From the NCBI RefSeq assembly GCF_052857255.1, contig NC_135497.1, forward strand, positions 180,887,478-180,951,477: DNA of 64,000 nt, read 5' to 3'. The stretch comes from Amblyomma americanum (lineage: Eukaryota > Arthropoda > Arachnida > Ixodida > Ixodidae). A model generated the notes under the pieces. It searched no databases, was not told the DNA's origin, and saw only the letters and a list, made by a program, of their open reading frames with translations. Both the position numbers and the translations under genes were made by a program. This document shows, in pieces, positions 36,619-48,420 of this stretch (the stretch's first letter is position 1; every line of letters starts with the position of its first letter).

Positions 36619-38989
36619 TAGGGATACGTGGGATCCTTGCACGGGCCAAGTAGGGAAACTTGCGCCAGTTTTGGGGTTCGCTGCTTTGCCGTACCAAGAA
36701 GAGGCGGTCGTGCATCCGCCCAACGTGGGAGTGCCAGCTTAAATATACACGCTTCTGCGAATTCTTTTTAAGATTCGACGTATCAGTAAAGGAGAACACA
36801 TCGCAGCCAAGGCGTCGGTGCGCGCTGCGTGGATCCCGACGAGGGACGCCGAATGGGAACGAATGCTCCTGGGCGGTTAATTTTCGACCACCAGAGGAGT
36901 GAACAGACACGAATAGGGTATTCTCCGCCTGGCCGGCAGAGTTGTTCAATGCATGTATACAAGCAAGTATGCAGAGCGCTATTGGGAATATGGGATTGAC
37001 AGGGAACAACACCTCGGCAGCCTCATTTTCCCGATGGATTGCCCTGTTGGCTAACTTGGGATGTGAACTGAAGAAATCAATTGACGACCTGAATAAGCTA
37101 AGGGTATCAGCGTATGTTTGAGGAAAAGAAAGCTGTTAACTGCTCAACATCTGCGACGTTACTTACACGCCTCAGGAGTTTTACACCATTAGTACATCCT
37201 GAGAAATCGCGAAGACAGCGCGGCAAGGGAATGGTAGTGAAATAACATTCGACCAGAAACTGATAAGACGTAAGAACGGGTGAGCTGACATTAAGATGAC
37301 TTGTAACGCGCAGGAAAGATGGCTCGCACGTGACGTCACTGGAGCCAGAATGGTGGACGAAGCTTCTACGGGGCAGGTGGCGATAAGCGGACGAAGTCGC
37401 CTTGTTTCTGTTCCATCAACGTAGCTGCCAGTGTGACGTGGGCAGCGGCTGTAGATAACGTTGCTAGTGACGACCTCTCCTTTTTATTTGTCGACTGCGT
37501 GCCGGTCTGATCCACAGGCCCGTACCTCGGAAGCCAAGCGCCAGTGTGCCGCCGTTGCTCGTCTTATCTTGCGCGCTAATACGAGTTGCGCCGCGTGCTT
37601 GCGCGCGTGCGCCAGCTATAGCCCAGCATGGAACACGCTGCAGGAAAATCAACGCGAAGACGCTCGTAAGGCCCTCTTCCTCTCGGGATCTGTCGGACGT
37701 GCAACTCGCCTCTGGCATGGAATAGCTCCGCGCGCGCTTCTCCTCGGCGCCACAGCTTTATCTATACCTGCACAGACCACTGTTCGCGCAAAGCAATGCG
37801 GCTTTGGAAAGGCGCAGCAGCAATGACGAGGAAACGATGGGCGCCGAGACTGATAATTGTCATAATGATGTGCACTCACACTGGCCGTTTAGAGATTCGA
37901 TTTCCCGAGGCACCCGCAGTAACCAATGGAGCCGCGCCGGATGGCCAGCAGGCGAATTTATACTTCGCCAATGCCTCCGGACGATGGCGAGCGCTTAAGC
38001 TGCGGCTAAAATGTTACAATGGCATCGACTAATTGTCATGGCTAATCGCCTTGCACCTGCCAGCCTCCTGCACGTCATGTTGGCACGTGCAAAGGGAATA
38101 ACTACGACGTCATTGGCTGGAGGGCCTCGTTTGAGTACCATTTGCGGCTTCGTTCTTCAGTTGTAACCGACATAATTATTCTTTCTCAGTGACCATGTTT
38201 CGTGGATTAGTCCGTGACTGCTTTATCTTGGGTGAAGTTTTACACCCTAAGAAAGTAGTTCCTTGGGTTAGCTTCGTGATCTTTTCAATAGTTGCCGTAA
38301 TTTAACAGTAGTTAGCTGCAAATTTTGTGCTTTCAAGCCTTTACGAAATACCGAAACAAGCGTCGATAATAGCATGTCTCGGGTGTGACAGTAAGCGCTT
38401 CAGCTACTGTTTTGGTTTTCCAGGGTGTTCAGCGATACCCCCCCCCCCCCCAAAAAAAAAAAAAAACTGTTGCCAGTAGATGAATATGTATTAAAAAGGC
38501 GTGACGCCGAATTTAAGAGATAAGGATAGAAGTTAGCGATGTCTCAATTGCACAAAAAAAAAGCCTTGTGCAAAATTTCCAGAATGGCGCTAGCAGAGCA
38601 TTCGTACACTATGAAACGACACTCTATTTGTGTCATTGCTTGCAGTTAGTGAAATTGCGGAGTGTAGCAGCATTTTTTTTTTCATTTTCCAGACATTTTA
38701 CGAGATCCTACGCTCGGAAGCGACTCAGTCGACACTGCGAAAACCGTCTCATTCATGGCACTGTGGCGAATCCAGTTCTCTGCCTTCGTGCAACGCGACG
38801 TGCATGAAGGGAAGTCTGAAAATACTAGTGAGGAGGAGAGCAAAAGCAAGCCGCCGTCTTACCATTGCGAAAATGTGGCGCACGTCGCGGAGAGGTTATG
38901 TTTACCCCCGGTCTCAGACGTCGACGAAAGATCTGCACCTTTTTTGTTACGCGCCGGGCGAAAGTTTTCTGGAAATTTTGGGCCTCTCC
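36619..38989. other. Gene-free stretch, partly GC-rich
   Basis: An ATG in YY1-like context (AAAGATGGCTCGC) at 37319, next to an overlapping E-box and CRE (CACGTGACGTCA, 37327-37338), could mark a promoter, but the ATG frame stops after four codons. A C14-A14 run lies at 38438-38465. Frames at 37461-37826 and 38630-39136 have no known domain. Confidence 0.35.
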
Positions 38990-39340
38990 CGCCCCAGCGT
39001 AGCGCGCGTCTTCACCGCGCGCGCGCCCGCGCGCGCGAGCGGAGGAGGTCAGGAGGAGAGAAAGGGAAGCGAGCGCTTGGGCGCAGCCCTCTGTGCCCGA
39101 CGGCTGGCGAGTGCACAGATTGGCGATGGTAGGTGACGTCACGCTTCCCTCCTCCAATGAAAGAACCGGAAGGAACTTTGTCGGCGAGTACGTGCGCTGA
39201 TGCGCGCGGAGGCTGCACAGGAGTGCTAAGGCGCGAGGTCGCGCGGAGGCCAATGAGGGTCGTCGCTCGAATTTCTCCTCGCCAGTCTTTCTCGAGCTCT
39301 CTTGCCCACCCTCGCGTCCTCGTGGAGAGCTCGCAGGAAC
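38990..39340 (+). promoter_or_regulatory. CpG-rich promoter of the 39341 gene
   Basis: A CpG-dense block directly upstream of a start codon and donor. Visible elements are a consensus CRE TGACGTCA at 39134-39141, CCAAT boxes at 39154-39158 and 39250-39254, and an ETS-like CCGGAAG at 39166-39172. There is no TATA box. An alternating GC tract lies at 39018-39040. This looks like a TATA-less housekeeping promoter reading to the right. Confidence 0.6.
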
Positions 39341-41670
39341 ATGGCGGGTGAGCATGGTGTTGTGTACGGCGCCGCCGCGATTCTCCCTTGCAATGGCGCG
39401 GCACGGCGACTACGGCTGCTCTAAACGCGAGCCGTTTTACAGGAATGCCGGACGACGGTGATGTCCTCGTGCCGGATCAGAGTGAGTACGCAGACGAGTC
39501 GAAGCTCGGAACTTTGAATGAACCACGAGTGGCGTCCTCGCGTCGGTACAGTGCGGTCTTCACGGGGGACTGACTGCTCTGCCTGGCTAAGCCTACTGCT
39601 AGCGCAGTTAGGCCTAGCGGCCTGTCCCTTGAAAGGGCCGCCCGCGGCGCGCGCGCTATGGCGCTCCCAGCGACTCCTTGTTACCGGTTTGCGTGTTAGG
39701 GTCGTAGCTACAGTCTCCGCGCTGCGGCTTCTCTTCTTGCGTATATGCCATGTCACGGCGATGGTTTTAGCGTGTGTGCCTACTAGCTTGACGCAGTGCC
39801 TGCAATTCGGTGTTGACAACCCCCGGGGGTCAATAAACACGACGCGCTCACAGCCGCCCGGTTTTGGGGATGTTTTCTTGGGTGCCTTTGTTGGCAGAAT
39901 TTTGTCAGCGCAGTTGCTATCAGTATGTTTGCGCCCGCCACGCGTGCCAACCTGTTAACGCGGGTGATGCCTGATACAGTGAGGCGGGTGTCTGCTAATA
40001 TCAAGCCTGGGGCCGTGCTCATGTTAGCAGACCGGGCTTTTCTTGTTTCTAGCGACCAAGTGTGTTAGACCAGGTCCGCCGAGTCAGCATTAAAGTATTC
40101 AGCCTGTGCTTCAGTTTTCGCTGTCTCCTGAAATCTGTTGGAGCTCTTTGTTCACATTCTGATGTTCTGGGCGGTTACCGTGACTCGTCGGTTTTATGCA
40201 GAGCTGGGTAGTCCTGAAAGTTCACTCGCCAGCCAGCCGGCTAACTTGTGAATCGGCAGTGACATGGTTTGTTATTCGAAGCTGCTAAAGCTAATGGGAA
40301 CGCTTCCTTGGTTCTGGACGGGTACACCACGGTTCTTGCTATCGTATGCATTCCCTGAAGCTTTTGTGTGTTTTTACGGCCACTGCAGCCTCTATGTGCC
40401 CTTTACCTAGCAGCGCAGGAGCTATGCTTGAAACAATTGTTCGCGTTTTAACAGTTGCTGCTGATCGGCTCGTTTGACGTACGCACAAACGGAGTTGGAC
40501 CGAATGTCGCACGCGCGGAGCGACCGACGTGCTTGTCTTGATTGACGCGAGCGCCTTTCCATTGTCCCGGTAACGACGAGGACGCCGCTCGGGGTGGAGA
40601 GAGCGACCGGCCGCTCATGCCGCTTGGGCGTTTCTGCAGCAGGCGTTGCCCTGGGCGCGCGTACAGCGAGTGGGCTTTCAACCGTTCTCGGTTCTAACCC
40701 TAACGTTGCTTCTTTCGCCTGTAGTGGCCGGTTACGCCGAATCGTATCATAGGCGTGCATGCATGGTGGCCACATATCGCGTGCCGAGCTGCTGCGTGCT
40801 TGGCTGGGCTTGATGTCGCAGGCATTGCGGCGCCGTCTTTATTGCTTACTGCTTCCATGCCAAGTGTCGTGCTTGCGTAATTGGGTTAGCCCGTGGCAGC
40901 TCTGGGTCTTCGCAGCGGCTAAACATGTCGAGTCCATGGCCCGCGCGTCTGCCCGGCCCCTTATCTGATCACGACAACGGCAGGTGTGTTGCGCGATTTT
41001 GCGACGCCATGGCGGGGAGGAGGCTTTGCACGTGGGGCTGACGTCCAGGCCAGGCGTTACTGGGTGGCCACAGTTGCTCACTTGCGGCTGCAGTCGCCGT
41101 TTCTTCGTCAGACGTTTGAACCATGAGACTGCTTGTTGGCTGGCAACTGTGGAGAGGTAACAGCACTATAAGGGCCCACAGTCGGAGGCTGGAAGACCTA
41201 CATTTCGCAGATGTCATGACATGAAACTTCACATTTAGACACAAATATCCGCGCCAATTTTGGAATTCTAGATGTGCTCCGCTTCACAAACTGGAGAAAC
41301 TGAGTTGGATTATGTTTGGGTGTGATGGCTTAAAAAGCAGGCTCATGGCTGTTCAGGTGGTGCTTACAACCAGTCTTGTCTGCTCCTGGATTTCATTGTA
41401 GTAGAAATGCCTTTTGTTTGCATGTGGATTCCATGGGATTCATGTTGGCTGTTTTATATTGCAGGGACTTCGGGTGAAGCAGACTCGGTGAATCCAGGGA
41501 ACGAAGGTGGGCATGTTTTCTTTGAACTTGGAACAGGCAGTTTAGAGCAGTGTAACCTGTATTGTGATGGGTGTTTGGCTATCAAATAGTAGCAAAATGT
41601 AGTTTTAATGCTTTGTCAGCACTCTTGCTCTTTCCACAGACGAGTGGAATGAGAAAGAGCTTCTGTTAAG
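39341..41670 (+). CDS. Start of a spliced host gene, four exons, product uncertain
   Basis: Four short exons join in one frame with good GT-AG borders. They are 39341-39347 (ATG plus four bases, donor GTGAGC), 39443-39481 (acceptor TTTTACAG, donor GTGAGT), 41465-41506 (acceptor ATATTGCAG, donor GTGGGC) and 41640-41670 (acceptor TTTCCACAG, donor GTTTGT). The joined product starts MAGMPDDGDVLVPDQ, continues with an acidic Ser/Asn-rich stretch, and reaches DEWNEKELLL, leaving after codon position 2. Four consecutive phase-consistent junctions below a CpG promoter make a real gene likely. The acidic head followed by a Trp and a Leu-rich helix faintly resembles the N-terminus of SMN (survival motor neuron) proteins, but that is weak. 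Downstream exons were not found and may lie after long introns. Confidence 0.6.
39482..41464 (+). other. Second intron of the 39341 gene
   Basis: Predicted intron of about 2 kb between exons 2 and 3. Its first half is GC- and CpG-rich, an extension of the promoter island. A CCCCCGGGGG palindrome lies near 39821. The open frames inside it are not supported as exons. Confidence 0.4.
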
Positions 41671-42454
41671 GTTTGTGTGACTACATCTTGGCAGAGCTTT
41701 GGTTTCAGCACACGTTTCAATACTAAATAAGCTGTGGGCAGTAAACATGTTTACTGACATATCTTTCAATCATGTTTCCCGGGGGCAAAATGATTGAAAA
41801 TTGTACAACAAAAATTCTTCTCGCCCCTTGGTGCTGGGCTATTTATCTGCTAAATTACATATCTAAGGTGCTGATACACTGTTGAAGCTTGATATGAACT
41901 TGTGACTAGAGCATCTCATGTGACAGTTAAGAGGGGGACATGGCTGTTTTATTTTCTGGACAAATTTACCAGCTGCTCCATGCAAGTCATTTTTGGTAAA
42001 TTTTTTTTTCCTAAGGGAAAGAGATGACCTTTTCAATCGTCTATTCTTGGTTGTAGTTTGGCATGTAAGCAGCTGACTTTTTTTTGTCTAGGTGTGTATT
42101 TTTTTACTTGTGGTTATTCATTTCTCGTCATTCCACTTGCATACAAATGTTAGTCAGTAGGAAGTGTGTTCGTTTGGTGCAACTGTCTGGTGGAATTAAT
42201 ACTGATTTTGGTAATGAGCTTTATCGACACGCTTTGGAACAAATTTGGCAGTGTGGAGTTATTGATTTGGCCGTATTGAGTAAACAAATAACCAATGCTT
42301 CGTTATTCACATATAAATAAACATAAAAAGGTTCATTAATTGAATGTTGTGACCTATCTGCCATTCCTGTCTGCTCCATTTGCACAATTCTCTTTGGTGA
42401 ATACACTTGCCATTTTTTGTCCCCTTTTTATTTTACATCTTGCTGACTTTTCAG
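41671..42454. other. Probable intronic stretch
   Basis: T-rich, low-GC DNA downstream of the fourth exon. No exon continuing in the required phase was found. Confidence 0.4.
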
Positions 42455-42624
42455 GAATTTTATTTAGATGTAAAAATTCACCTTTTGCTAAGGTGAACAA
42501 AGCTGTGGAGGTTTTGGAATCACTGGGATTGTTGTTTGAAAGTGTTGAGGGTACTGCTGTCAGATACCTCACTGGCACAGAATATCTTTTGTATTATTGC
42601 TTTGCTGCATGTGCAAGTCATTAA
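42455..42624 (+). CDS. Weak candidate exon or terminal exon
   Basis: A strong acceptor (long T/C tract, CTGACTTTTCAG) ends at 42454. Entered at codon position 2, the frame is open to a stop at 42622-42624 and reads CKNSPFAKVNKAVEVLESLG and on, an amphipathic-looking segment. That phase matches exon 3 of the upstream gene (41465-41506) but not exon 4, so it could be an alternative terminal exon. A possible internal donor after 42494 (CTAAG|GTGAAC) is an alternative. No family was recognised. Confidence 0.2.
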
Positions 42625-42727
42625 GGGCTTGAAATCACAAGGATCCAAATTGCAACCACAGCACCTTATGTAACACTTCTGTATTGGCAATATAGAGACA
42701 ATTCAGACTTGGTATATTAATCATTAT

Positions 42728-42956
42728 GCCACAGCTGTGGCTTGGCGGTTATGGTGCTCGGCTGCTGACCTGAATGACGCAGGTTCGATCTCGGCTGTGG
42801 CGGTCGAATTTCGCCTTCGAATTTCTAGAGGCCTATGTACTGTGCGATGTCAGTTCATGTTAAAGAACCTCAGGTGATAGAAATTTCCGGAGCCCTTCAC
42901 TACGGCGTCTCATAGCCCGAGTCGCTTTGGGACGTTAAACCACCATAAACTAAACT
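42728..42956 (+). repeat. Diverged Ruka-like SINE
   Basis: Plus-strand copy. The head GCCACAGCTGTGGCTTGGCG is diverged, the B box GGTTCGATCTC is nearly intact, and the body keeps CAATGT-type blocks (GTGCGATGTCAGTTCATGTT, CGGAGCCCTTCACTACGGCG, GAGTCGCTTTGGGACGTTAA) and the CCATAAACTAAACT tail. No clean target duplication. Confidence 0.88.
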
Positions 42957-44081
42957 GATCATTTAATTTGTGTGGCTGCAAGTTTTTTTGGTGTAGTGTT
43001 GACATATGCCATGCTGCCAATTGAGCAAGGTCATGGTGCACACTGCAGTGTGCTCTGGCTGTGATGTACTGCACATGTGGAGGGCTATTGCACGTTATCC
43101 TAGTTGTTTTGGGTCAACACAAAGATAACTGCAACTGTTCCAGATGGGCTACTTACTTAAGTTATCTGATTGTCATTTGATATCTGTTGTTATAGCACTT
43201 ATAGTACTTGTTTTCTGCTATTGAGAAGCTATCTCCAAACAAGCAGATGTCAAAGCATGGGTAGTCACGTCGAGGCAGCTGGGCTGTACTACTACTAGTG
43301 TGGCCATTTGGCCTGTGAGGAGGAAGCATCTGAGCTGTCCGAAGAATTGAGGTGCTATGAAGGTGCATGAATTCCTTGTCAGCTCCCATTATCGGGCACT
43401 GAGGACTAATTGATGTTTAACTATATTGATCTATTGCCCTGTTCTAATGACAGATGCTGGTCTCGCTGAAAATGCAACTTCTATAACCTAGAGAATGAAG
43501 TACAGGTATTGACACCTCCGGGCACTTTCACAAGCAAACAGCGGGGACATGCTTTCTTGGTGGGGGGGATACACATCTCTGAGGCTAGGCCACTCTGCCA
43601 TTCACTTCCAGCTGGTGATTGCTATGAAATTTTCATCATTTGCATTAAGAGTTGGAAAGTGGTTGAACAAAGGCAGCAAGAAATCTGCCAAACATCAACA
43701 TAGTTATTAAGAGCCAAACAATAGAGGGCTTGTAGCTAGCTTCACTAATCTCCTGTGCAGTTCGTTTAGTTTGTTATTTGCGTTATGAAATATGAAGCTG
43801 CATGAATTATATATATGCTTGCCATAAAGCAGCAGCGAAGTTCATCAGGCTGGAGTGGTCTGTTATCCTAAAGTTGTGGGTGGTGCGAGTTTCATTGTGA
43901 AGGGTGAAGCATTTATTTTATTATTTAGGCAGCATTGGTTGCCTAGATGGCTGATCTCCGATGGAGTAAGATAGTACTTTCGGTTAGTGAGCACATGCTT
44001 ACTGAATTGCTGATCGTGATTGGAATATCCGGCTCTCAGCTATACTGAAAAAACATTTTGGTTGCATTGGGGTCATGCTTT
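42957..44081. other. Gene-free or intronic stretch
   Basis: No exon or named repeat was recognised. Confidence 0.4.
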
Positions 44082-45376
44082 TTAAGGGGAAGTGCTACTG
44101 GGAAAAACTTTTTCTTTAATAATTGAAACAGGTCATTGAAACTTTTATCGTTTAAAGAGTTTGAGCTGCTGTTTTCAAATCTGCTTTTAGATTTTCAGTA
44201 GCTCATTTGGTTGACAGTGAGCACAAGAGAACACTAAAAAATAGCTCAAATTGCTCGCAATGAATAGTACAGTGCAAAGAACCATGAAAAATTGTGTACC
44301 ACTTGTTATTTATTATAGAAAAAAATTCCAATGCCTACAAAGAATTTGCAATTATCTCACTGAATAGCTTTGTGGAAAGGTCTGAAAGCTGTTTCTTTCA
44401 ATTCAGGACATGTTTAAGCATAAGCATGGCCAAGAACAGCACAAAACCGCACAAGCTGCTCGTGTCAGACGCAGATCGCGCGTGTTGCGACCATAGACTT
44501 TCCGTTAACGTCGAAGGTGTACCGTGCACTGCCGAGGGCAGACTCCTTGTCGCTGACGTTGCATGACTGAGATACGCAAGAGTATGTGGACGAAACGACT
44601 GTTGCGGGACACGCGTCATTTGGCAGTAAAATTCCAAAAATGATGCCAGTCCTTTTCGTTTGCCAGCCGACTCTCTGACAGATGCATCGTCCGCAGGTTG
44701 AGCATGCTGCGCACCTGACGAGGTTTCGTATCAAGCAGATTTCGCAGATAACCGCACTTGCATGCTTGTTGTTGCAACAACATCATTATCTTCCGCTAGG
44801 ACGCACTGACGAAGTCATCCACGCTCCGGTTGAAGTTCGAAGAGCCAGAGTCGGGAGTATCAACGTGGTTAGGCCTAGCAGCAGACGATCGTCCCGTCGC
44901 CGGAGCTCTCGGCTTGTGCATGGTGGTGCGTCTTCCTTTGCATTGATACCGCGTCGTGAACTCGTGATTCTTGTCCTGGTGACAATAGAATGCAAAACAA
45001 ACGCGTGCGTCTTGCCCTGCGTTGGGATGCTCGCAGCCTATGGCAAGGCTCTGATCATACCACGTGATTTTAAAGGGCTAGTCACAACGCTCGGCTTCAA
45101 CGGGGAAATTGATTTTTTTTTCCGGCTAGAATGCGACGCTGCCAAAGCGGCTTCTGGGAGAAGAGGGTTGGGCCTACATAACCCGCGAGAATTCAAGAGC
45201 GGGGAACGGCGTGGTGCGAAACGCAGCGTGCGCGAATTTAGGTGAAATTTAGGTGAAATTCGCACTCTTGCGAGCCACCCCCTGAGTATTTAAATTGCAA
45301 TTTTTACTAATTTTACGTTGATTCTGAGCTTTGATTTTTTTACTCATAAAAGAAGAGGCTTCGAATCTCCCCTTAA
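44082..45376. mobile_element. TTAA-bounded element, copy B
   Basis: The ends read TTAAGGGGAAGTGC on the left and, reverse-complemented, TTAAGGGGAGATTC on the right. TTAA lies at both borders (44082-44085, 45373-45376), as for piggyBac- or Kolobok-type target sites. The interior is homologous, at moderate divergence, to the element at 50573-52169 over most of its length. An example is the block around TTAGGCCTAGCAGCAGACGA, present in both. The long plus-strand frame 44682-45245 is inside this element, has no transposase motif and is not conserved in the other copy, so it is not called a gene. Confidence 0.7.
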
Positions 45377-45877
45377 ACATGCATTGTGCACTTGACTGCC
45401 CATATACTTACTACGTAGGCATACATTGCAATTCATGTTTGCCTTTCTTTAGCACTGTTTGTTGCTGTGTATGCATGCACGTTTACCTGGTAGGTAGATT
45501 GTGGCACCTTTCCCCCTTTGCTATAGCTACATTTATTTGTTGTTTGACTGTTGGTTTACAAACGTGCTTTGTGTCTGCAATGAGCCCTTCTGTGGCTTAG
45601 TGGTTTAGGCAAGTACGCAGTGCGAACATTGTGCCATGCCTTACTTGGAGGAGTTACTGCTCAGACACACATTATTAAGGTTGCGTTTCACTAGCTGTGG
45701 GTTAGGAATGACTTCTGGCCTGTAGGTTTTTAGGAGCACCTGAAGTTTTTGGATTTTTGCACGCTCAACAAGGTTCAGACAAATGGTTTAAACCTGATTT
45801 CTGTCCAAAATGCAGTTCTTGTAGCCGTGTAACTTGGTATTGCAAGCAGTTGACTGTTGCATGGGCACTAGTAGATA
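45377..45877. other. Gene-free or intronic stretch
   Basis: A tRNA A-box-like TGGCTTAGTGG occurs near 45593 without a matching B box. Nothing else recognised. Confidence 0.4.
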
Positions 45878-46718
45878 CAGGGTGTCCCAGCTAACTTAAG
45901 CCGAGGTTTTAAAATGTGCCTAGGCACATTAAGATGATGCAGCCAAGTGCATGCTGCTGGCTATTGTATGTAGCAAGTCACTATTTTTGTATTGTGCTTT
46001 AGTTGCATAAATAGTCGAGATTAATTAACCAACTTCACAATGAACGAAGATAGGTGAAAAAGTCCATGAGAAAGTTGTAGAGCGGTCTGTGAAACGTCTA
46101 ACTGAGGTTTCCAAGTTTCCATTTATTACGTATCTGCTTTTTTCGCTCACTGCAGGTGCCCGCGTGATACAAAAAATGCCACGTGACATGCCTGCTTGTG
46201 CGCCGCGATTGCAGTGCTCTCAAACGTTCCGTATAGGAACGAACAGATCATTTAGCCCGGTGTGCTGCTGCTTCAAAGGTGACAGGGCAGCGATGCAGCT
46301 GGCGCTTTGATAGCCACAAGCATACAGTCCTTATCAGTTGCGCTCGCGTAAGTTGTACAGCCAGCGCCTGCGTCACAGCCCTGTCACCTTTTTAAGCAGC
46401 TAAATGAGCGGTGCGTAAGTGGACATGTCACGTAGTATTTTTTGTATTTCGCGGGCATCTGCAGAGAGCGAAAAAAAAAAGCACTAGATACAAAGTTGGA
46501 AACTGTTAATTTGGACATTTTGAGGATCGTTCTACAACTTTCTCATTGGACTTTTTTGCCTATCTTCATTATTTAGTCTCGACTAATTATGCAATTAAGG
46601 CCAATACAAAAAATAGTGAGTTGTTCTATACAATAATCAGGAACATGGATTTGGTCGTGTCGTCTTAGAGTGCCGCGGCATATTTTTAAACCCTGGCTAT
46701 AGTTAGCTAGACACCCTG
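45878..46718. mobile_element. 841-bp foldback element flanked by TA
   Basis: The left end CAGGGTGTCCCAGCTAACTT and the reverse-complemented right end CAGGGTGTCTAGCTAACTAT start a diverged inverted repeat. The repeat continues almost to the centre (near 46310), through TAGTCGAGA, GATAGG(T/C)GAAAAAGTCC and GAAAGTTGTAGA blocks in both arms. TA flanks each end (45876-45877, 46719-46720). There is no transposase. It is a Tc1/mariner-type non-autonomous element made of a near-complete long hairpin. Confidence 0.88.
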
Positions 46719-46726
46719 TATAGACT

Positions 46727-47210
46727 AGTCACTAAATAAAGACTTAGAGTACAGTCACTGCAGCACGGCGGTAAGCAGGGGCGGCCATTTTGTTGTTTAT
46801 CATTGTTGCCAGATTGCCGCTTCGGCGACCTCGCCGCTAACTTTGGCCCGGCCATTTTGTAAACAATGCTGTTAGCCACCCTGCGCTGCGGCGGGGATCG
46901 TAGCCGTACGGCGTGGAGCCACTCAGATGCAAACGGTACAGCTGTTGCCTTCGTTTATGCTTTCGTCGATGCGGAGTCGGTCACCGGCAGTCGGTCACTG
47001 AGTCGGTCACCGGCAGCACTCGCAGCGTCGCAGCACTAGGACTACCACAGTTGCCCGACTGAAAACGCATAAGCCACAAAATGGCAGCCCCCATGAACCG
47101 TCGCAGTGTAAACAAATATCACGTGATGCAAACTGACCCAATGATCGTGGTGGCGGCACAGAACATTAGGAGAAAAGAGTGCCGGTACTCTAAGTCTTTA
47201 TTTAGTGACT
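46727..47210. mobile_element. 484-bp TIR element with 26-bp perfect ends
   Basis: The left end (46727-46752) and right end (47185-47210) are perfect reverse complements over 26 bp, starting AGTCACTAAATAAAGACTTA. Weaker inverted similarity continues inward (GCCATTTTGTTGTTTAT against GCCATTTTGTGGCTTAT). The centre contains GTCACCGGCA short repeats and GC-rich DNA. A TATAGAC heptamer lies just outside both ends and may be a target duplication. It starts eight bases after the preceding foldback element. The superfamily is unknown. Confidence 0.85.
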
Positions 47211-47698
47211 CTAGTATAGACCTCCTTCACCCCGCAATGTCACAAAGATGCGGTGGCGCTGATGGTCAACAGCGACTTTCCGTGCCTACCGCAGCTACCG
47301 GTGGCTGCATCATGCCTGCACACTGCAGAAGCAGCATGTATTGACCTGCTATGTCACTGTTGAACCCGCATAGTAGCATAAAAGGAAATTTAAAATTAGT
47401 CTCGATAGGTTTCTCGCAGCTAAATACCACATTAGGAAACTGGCTACAGGGAATGGGCCGCGGTAGTAATGCGCGAAGTCTGGGAGTCAATCGGCACTGC
47501 TACCCAATGTACGCATGCAAGTTACTGCGTTCATTCACCTGAAGATCAGCATAGTAGGCTTGTAACTGAGCAAGGAAAAAAAAAGCACATAAGTAACAGC
47601 GCAGGTATTTATCACCTTGAGCCGGTGTTGCACGGGGCGCCAGCAGGTTCACTCGCCCCAAAGAATGCGTTCTTTTGTTAACAGCACAGCATGTTAAT
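47211..47698. other. Gene-free or intronic stretch
   Basis: Nothing recognised. Confidence 0.4.
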
Positions 47699-48420
47699 TT
47701 TATTTATTTATTTATACAATACTGCCAGTCTCAGTAAGAGACCGTGACAGGTGGGCAATGAGTCCAATATAGAGTTCAAAGCACAAAAGAGAAATTACAA
47801 GCAGATCAACAAAAAGATAACTACAATAAGTGTTAAATAACTACTAGTAGGCAGGTTACCAAGAATACTTTGAAGATTCAGAACTGTACAAAAAAAAAAA
47901 ACAGAAGTACAGCAGCAGTTGTTCATGCAGCCAGCATGCTAGCATTCGGAGTATTTAACAATAGGAACTAGAAGAAAGTGAAAAAGGTTATGGGTGACAA
48001 TAGACAATGCAGTCATCCTTGAAACTAACATAGTATCAAGAGATGTAAATAAATGATTGTTGGGCAGTCATCTGGTAAAATGTAGGACTATTGGCACTTT
48101 ACTGATTCTTGTTACATTCTACTAATCTTGTACTGATTCTTGTTACATTCTACTAATCTTGAGGTGAAGGAAGATAGTGAGTCCGACATGGTAATCGATA
48201 GCTTGTTTTATGGGATTTAATATTTACTTGAAACTGTTTCTTACTATGACTGATGTAATTATTTGATTCGAGTTGTAAAAAGTCTGGTAAGTTGGGGCCA
48301 ATCTTGTGCGGTCACGTTTGTGTGCTTAGAATAGCGTACCTTAAGTGTGCTAAAAGCCACATGTTTTTTTATTGCATGTGTCATAAGCTGTTTCACGAGG
48401 TAGTACACGATAGCGCAGCT
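47699..48420 (-). repeat. 3' region of a tick LINE
   Basis: At 47699-47717 the plus strand has TTTATTTATTTATTTATACA, which is the ATAAA-type tail of a minus-strand LINE. It is followed by GTCTCAGTAAGAGACCGTGA and a TGGGCAATGAGTCC block that I recognise as a common 3' end of tick CR1/L2-like elements. No coding motif is readable. The 5' limit is approximate. A 31-bp tandem duplication lies inside at 48100-48161. Confidence 0.5.
48100..48161. repeat. 31-bp tandem duplication
   Basis: Two perfect consecutive copies of a 31-bp unit starting TACTGATTCTTGTTACATTC. Confidence 0.95.

Noticed and set aside
44682..45245. 187-codon plus-strand frame
   Set aside because: It lies inside a TTAA-bounded repeat, and the frame is not kept in the homologous copy at 50573-52169.
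45590..45640. tRNA A-box-like TGGCTTAGTGG
   Set aside because: There is no B box or cloverleaf potential downstream.
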